Shown here: positions 23,765 to 32,360 of the stretch, piece after piece | Position numbering within the stretch: position 1 is the first letter of the stretch | How the letters are laid out: each line of letters begins with the position of its first letter | From: Eubacteriales bacterium | GTDB taxonomy: Bacteria; Bacillota; Clostridia; Oscillospirales; Acutalibacteraceae | Assembly (NCBI GenBank): GCA_029225565.1 | Contig: JAQXWS010000070.1 | Coordinates: 1-50,209, forward strand | Direction of reading: 5' to 3' | DNA length: 50,209 bases | Program-made: the position numbers and the translations under genes | Notes under the pieces: model-generated | The model's database searches: none | Told to the model about the DNA's origin: nothing | What the model saw: only the letters and a program-made list of their open reading frames with translations

Positions 23765-24903
23765 TCTTCTGCCTCCTTAATAATTTTGTCTGCCTCGGCA
23801 TTGTAAAGTCTTGCTTGAGCCTGCTCTGTAGCATCCTGCAAAGTAATCTCGTCCCACAGCACATCCACATTGCCGTAATATCCTACGGTATCCAGGTACG
23901 CCGTGGCTATCCTGCAAAGCACAGGAGTGATTACCCTCCTGTAAGCCCACAATTCTGTGGTGAGTATGTCCGCCTGCTGCTGGCTCATCCTCTCTGTAGA
24001 AGACCAGCTGAGTCCGAACATATATGGCATAAGTCCGGTCTTGGCAATGATTTGCTCCAGCATTTGGCGTACAGGAATTTCGCTGTCCAAAACCTGATTG
24101 TCGGCGCCGATAACGCTGACCTTTACATCACCCACTGCCACAAAGTCCTTTACGGCGTCCTTGCTGCTCATGGCGTCCTTCCATGCCGATGCCATTTGGT
24201 TGGCTCTCTCCTTTGCAAACGCCTTGTCCGTTGCGTCGTTCTGGGGCTTGTAGGTCACGGCATACCGCAGATTGCCCACACGCTCCCAATTGGTGCCTAT
24301 GGTGTTATATATAGTCAGCAAAATATCGCTGACAAAGGGCAATCCCCTAAGCAAGCTGGTGCCCAGTATTTTGCCCGGCTCCGGATTGATTACCGAAAAC
24401 AGTAATTTGCTCTTGTCCTGTATTTGAACAGGGGTACCTGTGCCGGTGTTAAAAAATTCCAGCTCCAGCCCAACGCCGCGCTTGACATCAATATTATCTA
24501 AGCCGGCGTTATACAGCCCATAAAAGCAGTCGCCGTCCACCAGCATCTCGCCGATAGCTGTGCCGTAGGTCAGCAACTGTGCCATATAGTTATCCACAAA
24601 GGTCTGCAGTCCCTGCTGATTGCCGCCGACGGTAACCGAATCAAAAAAACTGTTTATACGGTCATCCAGAACATCGTCGCCGGTAACAAATCTGAATCCG
24701 CCCATAAGGCGAACAATCTTGTTGATGGCGCTGTCGATAATAGGCACGCCCTCACGCAAAGAAGCATATACCCGATTGTTTACATCAGCCAACGGCGTGT
24801 ACCCGTTCATAAGATAAAAGGGATGAGCATTTAGGGTACAGGTCTGCACGCTGGAGGTGTTTTTTGGAGCGTCGCTCTTTTTATCTCGTCTTAATATGCC
24901 CAA
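23761..24903 (-). CDS. Phage portal protein
   Basis: A 380-residue protein between large terminase and protease, the usual place of the portal. It has the family pattern: a helical N-terminal wing with D-S-A-I-N-K-I-V-R-L-M-G-G-F, a P-G-K-I-L-G-T-S-L-L-R-G-L segment (about 186-198) and the long helix after S-S-T-E-R-M-S-Q-Q-Q. Twelve copies would form the DNA gate. The start is TTG at 24903, with AAGGAAGTG upstream and no nearer ATG. It is shorter than many portals (450-520) but looks intact. Confidence 0.82.
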   Translation of the reverse strand: MGILRRDKKSDAPKNTSSVQTCTLNAHPFYLMNGYTPLADVNNRVYASLREGVPIIDSAINKIVRLMGGFRFVTGDDVLDDRINSFFDSVTVGGNQQGLQTFVDNYMAQLLTYGTAIGEMLVDGDCFYGLYNAGLDNIDVKRGVGLELEFFNTGTGTPVQIQDKSKLLFSVINPEPGKILGTSLLRGLPFVSDILLTIYNTIGTNWERVGNLRYAVTYKPQNDATDKAFAKERANQMASAWKDAMSSKDAVKDFVAVGDVKVSVIGADNQVLDSEIPVRQMLEQIIAKTGLMPYMFGLSWSSTERMSQQQADILTTELWAYRRVITPVLCRIATAYLDTVGYYGNVDVLWDEITLQDATEQAQARLYNAEADKIIKEAEE

Positions 24904-24907
24904 GGCT

Positions 24908-26161
24908 TCACTTCCTTTCTACTGCAATAGAAAACGAACAGTCATCTCTGTCCCCGTCAATAACAGTTTGGACAAAGTATCTGATGTCGTCCATTGCGTG
25001 GTCATTTTCCTTTTTTGGTGCATCTCGCTTTATGTCGTTGTCCCAGCGATAAACAGAGAATTCCCTGATGGTATCGGTACAGCATGGGGCAATATAGAAC
25101 TCCTCGTCCTTGAGAGCCTGGCACACTCGGTTGATGCCCTTGAGCACATCGTTGTCCGCCTTGATAATCCTGTATTCCCCATGCCTGCGTACCGTCTCAA
25201 TAAAAGAGGCAGCCGACGGGTCAATTATCAGCGCGGTAACAGCTCTGTCCCCTGCCAAGGCCTTTAGCTGAGCATAGTATTCCTCGTCCGTCAATTGCAC
25301 ACCCCTGTCACGGGAGGAATGATAGTACTCATCTATGCGATACCACTTGTCACCCGATTTGCCCCACAGTCCCAACGAAAACGGATTGACCGTGCCATAA
25401 TCACAGGACAGATAATATTGGGTATAGTCCTCGGCGCTGCGGATATGTCGCTCGCCGTCAAACATAGGGTACACAAGTCCGTCGGCAGCCACCCACTTGC
25501 CCTCGATAAATCGCCGATAGAATGCACCTGAATATAGATTTTTGTATCGGGCTTTTATTTCTGCCGATAGGGATGGATTGTCGTTCATGGTAAAATGGAG
25601 ATAGAGCATACCCTTTTCGTCAGCCTTTTTTATCCACTCATTATAAAACCAATGAAATGGGTGCTCCGGATTGCAGTTGAACCAAAATCGTGAGCCGTCC
25701 AGAGAGCATCTTGCCAGCGCCTGCTCCACAAAGGAACGCGGCATCAGCGCAACCTCGTCAAATAGGACACCTCCCAGGGTCATACCCTGAATAAGCGATG
25801 CAGAGCTCTCGTCCCTGCCGCCAAACAGATAAAATCTGTTTTTTACATTGCCCTTTTTGATTTCCAGATAATTTCGACTTATCCTCTCGCTGACAGAAAA
25901 GCCAAGACCGGTCAATATTGGTACCATGGGTGTAACCACATTCCGTCTCAGAGAGGTGATTGTCTTGCCACACAGCGCAAAGGATGTATCACCGAAATTG
26001 TAAAACGCCCATGATACAAAGGACAGGGACATACACAGCGTCTTGCCGCTGCGCACGGCACCGTCGCATATCAGACCGTTCCTGTCGGCATAGGGACTGG
26101 TGCGACACCACCAGGTCAGGGCTGTCATCTGCTTTGGCGAAAATGCAGAAAACTCAATCAT
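24908..26161 (-). CDS. Phage terminase large subunit (PBSX-type)
   Basis: A 417-residue packaging motor. ATPase: Walker A G-A-V-R-S-G-K-T at 34-41 and Walker B V-L-F-D-E at 132-136. RNase H-like nuclease: D-Y-G near 260, I-I-D-P-S further on and D-H-A-M-D-D-I-R near the end supply the acidic metal site. All motifs are intact. The start ATG at 26161 overlaps the small subunit stop by 8 bases, with GAGTG before it; the open frame extends further upstream without a start signal. It belongs to the PBSX/SPP1 terminase group, so headful packaging is likely. Confidence 0.92.
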   Translation of the reverse strand: MIEFSAFSPKQMTALTWWCRTSPYADRNGLICDGAVRSGKTLCMSLSFVSWAFYNFGDTSFALCGKTITSLRRNVVTPMVPILTGLGFSVSERISRNYLEIKKGNVKNRFYLFGGRDESSASLIQGMTLGGVLFDEVALMPRSFVEQALARCSLDGSRFWFNCNPEHPFHWFYNEWIKKADEKGMLYLHFTMNDNPSLSAEIKARYKNLYSGAFYRRFIEGKWVAADGLVYPMFDGERHIRSAEDYTQYYLSCDYGTVNPFSLGLWGKSGDKWYRIDEYYHSSRDRGVQLTDEEYYAQLKALAGDRAVTALIIDPSAASFIETVRRHGEYRIIKADNDVLKGINRVCQALKDEEFYIAPCCTDTIREFSVYRWDNDIKRDAPKKENDHAMDDIRYFVQTVIDGDRDDCSFSIAVERK

Positions 26162-26477
26162 CGCTATCACTCTGCGCCATATTTTGCGCTCCCTTTTCCA
26201 GGGCGGCAAAAAAGCTAAGCCCGCTGTCATTGCTGCCGGACCGATACCGAGCCAATCCCTCGCAGGCCTTGATACGGTCAAAAAACTTGATTTCCATACC
26301 ACCGCCCCGAGGTCGCTTTATCTCGCTGACATTAATCAAATTCAGCTTGCCTAAGCTTGCGATAATCTGCTCGTCAGTCATAAACAGCAGACTGACTGCA
26401 TCGCTGACATCCCCAAATGCCAATGCCGTCAAGCCCTCCTTAATTTGGTCGTCAATACTGCGCTTTCTCCTTGCCAT
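26154..26477 (-). CDS. Terminase small subunit-like protein
   Basis: A 107-residue basic-to-acidic protein. The N-terminus (MARRKRS) and a helical part are followed by S-E-I-K-R-P-R-G-G-G-M-E-I-K-F-F-D-R (about 57-74), a pattern I recall from small proteins preceding PBSX-type large terminases. It should recognise DNA for packaging. ATG 26477 follows GGGAG at ten bases; an upstream in-frame TTG is too close to that site. First gene of the operon, 20 bases after the leader hairpin. Confidence 0.72.
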   Translation of the reverse strand: MARRKRSIDDQIKEGLTALAFGDVSDAVSLLFMTDEQIIASLGKLNLINVSEIKRPRGGGMEIKFFDRIKACEGLARYRSGSNDSGLSFFAALEKGAQNMAQSDSDD

Positions 26478-26498
26478 AAAACTCAATCTCCCTTCAGC

Positions 26499-26550
26499 AA
26501 AAAAGCCTAATCACAGAAGTCCTTACCAAGAAGTCCTTCCATAATTAGGC
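26499..26550 (-). terminator. Terminator-like leader hairpin before the phage-like operon
   Basis: Minus strand: GCCTAAT (26550-26544), 32 bases, ATTAGGC (26511-26505), then six T (26504-26499). The loop holds two direct copies of AAGGACTTCT (26538-26529 and 26524-26515) 14 bases apart. The hairpin lies between the predicted promoter and the first gene, so it would act as an attenuator. Confidence 0.65.
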
Positions 26551-26561
26551 CGAAAAACGGG

Positions 26562-26567
26562 ATTATA
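26562..26567 (-). promoter_or_regulatory. Predicted -10 of the phage-like operon
   Basis: TATAAT on the minus strand. The -35 at 17 bases would be TCCAAA (26590-26585), a poor match that coincides with one arm of the nested dyad. This suggests a promoter needing an activator. Confidence 0.45.
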
Positions 26568-26584
26568 TTCACTTTTAATGTATA

Positions 26585-26653
26585 TTTGGACCTAAAAACC
26601 GGCAAATAAATTTATTTTTGCAAAAATATGCACAAAAGCCGAATAAGTCCAAA
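26585..26653. promoter_or_regulatory. Nested dyad upstream of the phage-like operon
   Basis: Outer arms TTTGGACCTAAAAACCGGC (26585-26603) and GCCGAATAAGTCCAAA (26638-26653) are imperfect inverted copies: TTTGGAC and GCC/GGC match, with a length difference inside. At the centre is the perfect palindrome ATTTTTGCAAAAAT (26614-26627). The arrangement suits a regulator site or a long RNA/DNA cruciform. Confidence 0.55.
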
Positions 26654-26677
26654 TTCTTCTGTCCCTTTAATTAGAGC

Positions 26678-26704
26678 AAAAGCTCCACCCGTCTTGGGTG
26701 GAGC
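26678..26704 (-). terminator. Terminator of the fructose PTS operon
   Basis: GCTCCACCC and GGGTGGAGC with a short loop, followed by TTTT on the minus strand, seven bases after the ptsI stop. Confidence 0.88.
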
Positions 26705-26711
26705 AAAACAA

Positions 26712-28325
26712 TTATTTACATTGACAAATACTGCGCTTGGTAGCCGGGATTGATGACGGGGTTACAGAAAATTCATCCAGTCCCCACTCCACCAGCATGG
26801 GCAACAGTTCAGGGTCGGCAGCAGCCTCGCCGCACATACCCACCGAAATACCGGCTGCCTTGCCGTTTTTAATAGTCATCTCAATAGCACGCAGAACCGA
26901 CGGCTGCATAGCGTCGTACAGATGCGCCACAGCAGTGTTGCCGCGGTCCACAGCCATTGTGTAGCCTGTAAGGTCGTTTGTACCGATGGAGAAAAAATCT
27001 ACCTCCTTTGCCAGCAGGTCGGATATAAGTGCGGCAGACGGAGTTTCTATCATAACGCCCAGCTGTACATCGGCATATCTCATACCGGCATTTGCCAGCT
27101 CCGTCTTGCACTCATCCACAACGGCTGCTGCAGACCTGACCTCCTCCACAGTGGTTACCAGCGGGAACATAATCTTTATATTCCCGAGGACTGCCGCACG
27201 CAATATGGCTCTGAGCTGTGTCTTGAATAACTCCGGATGGTCAAGGCAGTATCTGATACCCCTATGACCCAAAAACGGATTGTCCTCCTTGGCAATATCC
27301 AAATAGTCTATCGCCTTATCTCCGCCAATGTCCAATGTACGGATAATAATTTCTTTTCCGTCCATTGCTCTTGCTACAGTAGAATACGCCTCATATTGCT
27401 CGTCCTCGGTGGGCAGACTGTCCCTGCCCATAAACAAAAACTCTGTACGAAACAGGCCGATACCCTCGCCGCCGTTCTGTATAACATTTTGGGCGTCCTC
27501 CGGATTGCCAATGTTACCGTACACCTTCTTTTTTACTCCCGACCGGGTAACAGCCTCTCTGTTAAAATACTCTGTCAGGCTCTCCTTTTCTTCAATAAAC
27601 ACTCTCTGCTTGCCGGCATACAGGGACAACTCGTCAACGGAGGGCTCCACAATTACCTTGCCCTTAAATCCGTCCACTATCAGCTCACAGCCGTCAATCA
27701 ACTTGTCTACTGCATTAGGAACCGACAGCACAGCAGGGATTCCCATTGCTCTGGCAAGTATTGCGCTATGACTGGTTACGCCGCCAATCTCCGTGACGAT
27801 ACCCACAACATTGTCCTTATTGATTTGGGAGGTCATAGATGGGGTAAAGTCCTTGGCAACAAGTATTGAGCCCATTGGCACGGCAGATATATCCACACTC
27901 TGCACTCCCAACAGCAACCGCAGCAGACTGTCGCGAATATCCCTTACATCCGAGGCACGCTGACGGGTCAGCTGGTCGTCCGCGCCGGAGAAAACATCAA
28001 TGAACATATTGCAAACAGCGTCCACACCGGCCTCTGCCACAGCACCGCCGTCAATATTGTCCTCCATCTGTGACAGCATGAACGGGTCCTGCAGCATCAC
28101 AATATGGCCCTGCAAAATCTCGGCCTCATGGTCACCGGCATTCTTCTTTAATTCCTGTGTCAAGGCATCGGTTTCGGCAATATATTCGTCAACCGCCTTG
28201 CGCAGTCTGGCCTTTTCCTTTTCGGCTGTAGAATACTTTACTGCAGAATAATCCAGATTTATGTCCCTGATTATCACAGCATTACCAATGCCGTAACCCT
28301 GTGATGCGCCAATTCCCTTTAGCAT
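26712..28325 (-). CDS. ptsI: PTS enzyme I (phosphoenolpyruvate-protein phosphotransferase)
   Basis: A 537-residue cytoplasmic enzyme that takes phosphate from PEP and hands it to HPr. The phosphorylated histidine is H186 in G-G-V-T-S-H-S-A-I-L-A-R. The C-terminal PEP-binding barrel has the E-T-P-S-A-A motif, S-I-G-T-N-D-L-T and the conserved cysteine in G-M-C-G-E. Length is slightly short of the usual 570. ATG follows GAGGT. Last gene of the fru operon, placed so that the general PTS proteins rise with fructose uptake. Confidence 0.96.
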   Translation of the reverse strand: MLKGIGASQGYGIGNAVIIRDINLDYSAVKYSTAEKEKARLRKAVDEYIAETDALTQELKKNAGDHEAEILQGHIVMLQDPFMLSQMEDNIDGGAVAEAGVDAVCNMFIDVFSGADDQLTRQRASDVRDIRDSLLRLLLGVQSVDISAVPMGSILVAKDFTPSMTSQINKDNVVGIVTEIGGVTSHSAILARAMGIPAVLSVPNAVDKLIDGCELIVDGFKGKVIVEPSVDELSLYAGKQRVFIEEKESLTEYFNREAVTRSGVKKKVYGNIGNPEDAQNVIQNGGEGIGLFRTEFLFMGRDSLPTEDEQYEAYSTVARAMDGKEIIIRTLDIGGDKAIDYLDIAKEDNPFLGHRGIRYCLDHPELFKTQLRAILRAAVLGNIKIMFPLVTTVEEVRSAAAVVDECKTELANAGMRYADVQLGVMIETPSAALISDLLAKEVDFFSIGTNDLTGYTMAVDRGNTAVAHLYDAMQPSVLRAIEMTIKNGKAAGISVGMCGEAAADPELLPMLVEWGLDEFSVTPSSIPATKRSICQCK

Positions 28326-28343
28326 AATAGTTACCTCGTAATG

Positions 28344-28610
28344 TTATTCCTCTCCAAAGCCCGACTCTATCATTTCGGAAGCTGCCGCCAGCATTTCTTT
28401 TTCGTCGGAACCCTGACATTCCACAGTAATATCGCTGCCGTACTTAATACAGGCAGCCATAATATTCATAATGCTCTTGCCGTTAATTCTCTTTTCGCCG
28501 AACAATATGAACACATCACTCTGAAAAGTGGTCATCTTTGTTACAAACAGGTTTGCTGGTCGCATGTGGAAGCCCATTTTGTTTTTGATTGTAAAGCTCT
28601 TTGATACCAT
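28344..28610 (-). CDS. ptsH: Phosphocarrier protein HPr
   Basis: An 88-residue PTS phosphocarrier. The active H15 lies in M-G-F-H-M-R-P-A, and the regulatory S46 in N-G-K-S-I-M, the site used by HPr kinase in Firmicutes. So it can serve both sugar uptake and CcpA-linked catabolite control. ATG 28610 follows GAGAGAGGT; the longer open frame starts without a binding site. It lies between fruA and ptsI. Confidence 0.95.
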   Translation of the reverse strand: MVSKSFTIKNKMGFHMRPANLFVTKMTTFQSDVFILFGEKRINGKSIMNIMAACIKYGSDITVECQGSDEKEMLAAASEMIESGFGEE

Positions 28611-28673
28611 ATTATATACCTCTCTCATATTATCCTTGGGGCGACAAAGGTCGCCCCTGTTATTATCGGTCAA

Positions 28674-30614
28674 TTAAGCCTTTGTTCTGTCCTTTTTCAG
28701 TATAGCAAGCATAAACGCACCTACTACTGAGCCTGCCAGCAGTGCTACTACATAGAGCAGTGGGTTGTCGCATACGATAAAGGTGAATATTCCGCCGTGG
28801 GGTGCAGGGCAAGCAACATTGAATATTGATGTCAGCGCTCCTGCAACAGCAGAGCCCACCATACAGGACGGGATAACTCTAAGCGGGTCAGCGGCAGCGT
28901 AAGGGATTGCCCCTTCGGTGATAAAGCACAGACCCATCAGATAGTTTACGGGACCGTTCTTGCGCTCCTCGTCGGTCCACTTGCTTTTGCTAATCATAGT
29001 AGAAATTGCGATTGCAATAGGAGGCACCATACCGCCAATCATAACGGCAGCCATAATCCATGTGTCGCCGCTGGTAATTGCGGCAGTACCAAACACATAG
29101 GCAGCTTTATTGAACGGGCCGCCCATATCCGTAGCCATCATTGCCGCCAGCACAACGGACAGCAGTAATTTGCTGACAGAGCCCATGGAGCTGAGGAAGT
29201 TGGCAAGCATTGTATTGAGAGCGCCGATTGCCGGGTTTATCAAGCACATAATCGCACCTACGATAAAGGCGCCGAACAGCGGATACAGGAACACCGGCTT
29301 TATACCGTCCATTGCCTCCGGAATCCAAGAGAACGCTTTTTTTAACAAATTAATCACGATACCTGCAAGAAAGCCTGCCAGCAATGCACCCAGGAATCCC
29401 GATACGGCGGAGCCGTCGCCCTTGATGTCATTGTTCTCAAAAAAAGCAGGAAATGTGTAGCCGTTGGCGGCAATCATACCGCCCAGCATACCCGGCAGAA
29501 GACCGGGGCGGTCAGCAATTGACTCTGCTATATATCCCGACAAAATCGGCAGCATAAATGCGAATGCGACCTTGCCAATCCAAAACGGTACGGCGGCGGC
29601 GTGACTTGTAAAGCCGAATGTACCGCCCACATTTGCGTTGCCTGCAATTGTGTCAATCAAAAAGCCTAATGCAATCAGGATACCTCCGCCTACAACGAAT
29701 GGCAGCATGTGGGATACACCATTCATCAGATGCTTGTACAGTTTGTGACCGAAGGTCTCCTTTTCGTCATCGTCGGCAATCTCTGCCTTGCCACCCTCCG
29801 AGTGGTAAACTGCGGCCTTGCCGTCAACAATCTTTTGGATAAGCTCTTGGGGTTTATTTATGCCGGCAGATACCGACGCCTTTACCACAGGCTTGCCGTC
29901 AAAACGAGCCATATCCACATTTTTGTCAGCCGCTATAATAATACCGTCGCACTGAGCAATCTCCTGCTTGGTAAGCACATTCTTTGCACCGCCGGAGCCG
30001 TTCGTCTCGGCCTTTAAAAGATAGCCCATCTCTTTTCCGGCCTTCTCCAAAGCCTCGGCAGCCATATATGTGTGTGCAATACCGGTGGGACACGCCGTAA
30101 CTGCCAGGATTCTGTATACCTGCTTTACGGCAGATTCCACCCTTGGCTCATCAGGATACTTTTCCCTCTCCTTAGCGTCAATAATACTAAGGAACTCCTC
30201 CGGAGTTTTTGCCTCTCTCAAGGCATTGCAGAATTCCGGCTCCATAAGCATAACCATCAATCGGGACAGTATTTCCAGGTGCATATCCCCATCCATAGGT
30301 GCCGCAATCATAAACAAAATATCGGATGCCTTTCCGTCCGGTGCGTTATAATCTACTCCGGCGGGTACTGTTATTGCAGAAAGGCCCGGCACCTTTACGC
30401 TATCCGACTTGGCATGAGGTACTGCAATTCCCTCGCCGATAGCGGTTGTGCCCTGCTCCTCACGGGCAAGAATGGACTGCTTGTAGGCATCAACATCTGC
30501 CAGATTGCCCACAGCGTCGTGCAGCAATACCAATTTGTCGATAGCTTCGCCCTTTGAGGCAACCGAGGTGTTAAGCTCAATTGCATCTCTTTTCAGCAAG
30601 TCTATTATCCTCAT
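28674..30614 (-). CDS. fruA: PTS fructose transporter, fused EIIA-EIIB-EIIC
   Basis: A 646-residue transporter that imports fructose as fructose-1-phosphate. EIIA is at 1-150 with H67 in A-V-P-H-A-K-S. EIIB is at about 165-270 with C175 in A-C-P-T-G-I-A-H-T-Y-M-A-A. EIIC (about 290-640) has some nine membrane helices and the G-x-H ... A-P-H-G-G-I-F signature near the end. The ABC order is that of Bacillus FruA. ATG follows AGGAGG. Next to fruK, which acts on its product. Confidence 0.95.
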   Translation of the reverse strand: MRIIDLLKRDAIELNTSVASKGEAIDKLVLLHDAVGNLADVDAYKQSILAREEQGTTAIGEGIAVPHAKSDSVKVPGLSAITVPAGVDYNAPDGKASDILFMIAAPMDGDMHLEILSRLMVMLMEPEFCNALREAKTPEEFLSIIDAKEREKYPDEPRVESAVKQVYRILAVTACPTGIAHTYMAAEALEKAGKEMGYLLKAETNGSGGAKNVLTKQEIAQCDGIIIAADKNVDMARFDGKPVVKASVSAGINKPQELIQKIVDGKAAVYHSEGGKAEIADDDEKETFGHKLYKHLMNGVSHMLPFVVGGGILIALGFLIDTIAGNANVGGTFGFTSHAAAVPFWIGKVAFAFMLPILSGYIAESIADRPGLLPGMLGGMIAANGYTFPAFFENNDIKGDGSAVSGFLGALLAGFLAGIVINLLKKAFSWIPEAMDGIKPVFLYPLFGAFIVGAIMCLINPAIGALNTMLANFLSSMGSVSKLLLSVVLAAMMATDMGGPFNKAAYVFGTAAITSGDTWIMAAVMIGGMVPPIAIAISTMISKSKWTDEERKNGPVNYLMGLCFITEGAIPYAAADPLRVIPSCMVGSAVAGALTSIFNVACPAPHGGIFTFIVCDNPLLYVVALLAGSVVGAFMLAILKKDRTKA

Positions 30615-30640
30615 ATTAATTCCTCCTAATAATATTTTTA

Positions 30641-31552
30641 TTACTCATTAAAGCCGTTTTTAAGCACAGCAATAATTTCGTCCTTTGTTGCCAGCTCCGG
30701 GCTGAATGCGGTGGCGTTGCCACAGGCAGAGCCCAGCTTCAGGGCATAGGAATAGTCATTTTTTTCTATATACCCTGCCAAAAAACCGGCTACCATACTA
30801 TCCCCACATCCCACGGAATTAACAAGTTCGCCGGGTGCTACTCCTATACTGTGGCTGTTGCCGTATTCATCTATCAGCATTGCGCCCTTTGAGGCTCGGG
30901 ATACCAGCACATTTACCGCACCCATATCCTGCAGCCTTTTTGCATATCTGACAATATCCTCGTCGGTATCCACTGTAGTACCGAACAGGTCGCCCAGCTC
31001 GTGATGATTCGGCTTTACCAAAAACGGCTTGTACTGCAGCACATTCATCAGTAGGTCACCTGTTGCGTCCACCGCAACATTAACTCCTCTGTCAGCAACT
31101 CGTAACAGTATGCGTCGGTAAATATCATCCGGCAGATTGGCAGGAATTGAGCCTGCCAGCACAAGATAGTCCCCCGACTGTATGCCCTCCAGTTTTGATA
31201 GAAGAGCCTCAATGTCTGCGCTGTTTATGTGGGGACCGTTGGCATTAATATCAAGCTGAGTGTCTGCCTTAATCTTTACATTAATTCTAGTGTTACCGGA
31301 TTTTAGATAATTAAAATCACAATTAATTCCGTCATTAATCAACATTTTTTCCAATTCCTTGCCGGTAAACCCTGCCAGGAATCCCAACGCCGTATTTTTT
31401 ATTCCCAATCGAGAAAGTATAACCGATACATTTATGCCCTTGCCGCCGTAGTATATCTCCTCTGCGGTGGTACGGTTAATGTCGTCATACCTCAGCTTTT
31501 CCACATGCATCACATAATCCAGCGCCGGATTTAATGTAACTGTATATACCAT
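30641..31552 (-). CDS. fruK: 1-phosphofructokinase
   Basis: A 303-residue PfkB-family kinase that turns fructose-1-phosphate into fructose-1,6-bisphosphate. The N-terminal G-G-K-G-I-N-V-S (about 37-44) and the C-terminal V-G-C-G-D-S-M-V-A-G (about 247-256) with catalytic aspartate are present. ATG lies one base after the fruR stop codon, with the ribosome binding site GAGGTG inside fruR, so the two are translationally coupled. Confidence 0.95.
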   Translation of the reverse strand: MVYTVTLNPALDYVMHVEKLRYDDINRTTAEEIYYGGKGINVSVILSRLGIKNTALGFLAGFTGKELEKMLINDGINCDFNYLKSGNTRINVKIKADTQLDINANGPHINSADIEALLSKLEGIQSGDYLVLAGSIPANLPDDIYRRILLRVADRGVNVAVDATGDLLMNVLQYKPFLVKPNHHELGDLFGTTVDTDEDIVRYAKRLQDMGAVNVLVSRASKGAMLIDEYGNSHSIGVAPGELVNSVGCGDSMVAGFLAGYIEKNDYSYALKLGSACGNATAFSPELATKDEIIAVLKNGFNE

Positions 31553-31553
31553 A

Positions 31554-32300
31554 CTACAACACCTCTTTGATTATAGTCTTTTCCTTAAGCTTATCATCGG
31601 GACAATAATCACATACTATGCACGCGCTGTCTATTGGAGCAAAGGATACTGCCGTAACCATGCCGAATTTGGTATGGTCGCACAACACGTATGACACAAA
31701 GCTGCGTTCCATAGCCACCGCCTTAAGCATTGCCTCCTCGGTGTCCGGAGTGGTAAATCCCTGCTTGTCGCTGACTCCGTTGCTGCCGATAAAAGCCTTG
31801 CTGAAATTGTATTTTTGCAAATTAGTGGCAGCCACAAGACCGATGATTGCCTCTGTGGTACTCTTTAGTTCTCCGCCGATAACAAAAACTCTGCAGCCCT
31901 TCGACGCCAGCTCCTTGGCGTGAGCAATGCCGTTGGTAACAAATGTTGCGCCGCTGTTCTCTATATATTTTGTCATCAGATATGTAGTGGTGCCTGCGTC
32001 GATAAACACAAAATCACTGTCTTCAATCTGGGTGGCTGCATATTTGGCTACTGCGGTCTTTTCGGCAATGTTAAGCAGTGCTTTTTGCTCCATATTGTTT
32101 TCCTTTGGCAAAAATTCCTGGTGGGATACCGTTGCACCTCCGTGCACCTTGTTCACCCTGCCCAGCTGTGCCAGCGCCACCAGGTCACGCCTGATGGTGG
32201 ACTCACTGGTGTCAAATTTTTCTGCCAGCTCGGTTACCGTTGCCGAGCCTCTTTGTCGTAGCAACTCAATAATTTGTGTTCTTCTGTCCTGTGTTAACAT
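31554..32300 (-). CDS. fruR: DeoR-family repressor of the fructose operon
   Basis: A 248-residue regulator. The N-terminal HTH (about 5-57) has the DeoR signature T-S-E-S-T-I-R-R-D-L and G-R-V-N-K-V-H-G-G-A. The C-terminal sugar-phosphate sensor has D-x-G-T-T-T (about 101-106). In this family fructose-1-phosphate usually releases the repressor. It is the first gene of the operon and so controls itself; a matching dyad lies over its promoter. ATG with GGGTGAT upstream. Confidence 0.92.
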   Translation of the reverse strand: MLTQDRRTQIIELLRQRGSATVTELAEKFDTSESTIRRDLVALAQLGRVNKVHGGATVSHQEFLPKENNMEQKALLNIAEKTAVAKYAATQIEDSDFVFIDAGTTTYLMTKYIENSGATFVTNGIAHAKELASKGCRVFVIGGELKSTTEAIIGLVAATNLQKYNFSKAFIGSNGVSDKQGFTTPDTEEAMLKAVAMERSFVSYVLCDHTKFGMVTAVSFAPIDSACIVCDYCPDDKLKEKTIIKEVL

Positions 32301-32331
32301 TTGTGATCACCCAATGCCTTCCTTTACCCAA

Positions 32332-32360
32332 ATTGTACAATATCGCTCACATTCAGTCAA
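32332..32360 (-). promoter_or_regulatory. Promoter of the fruRKA-ptsHI operon
   Basis: Minus strand TTGACT (32360-32355), 17 bases, TACAAT (32337-32332), about 32 bases before fruR. Confidence 0.85.

Noticed and set aside
26562-26711. Possible attachment site or tRNA next to the phage-like operon
   Set aside because: No tRNA-like cloverleaf and no direct repeat shared with the other end near 16023-16118; the repeats present are inverted and look regulatory.
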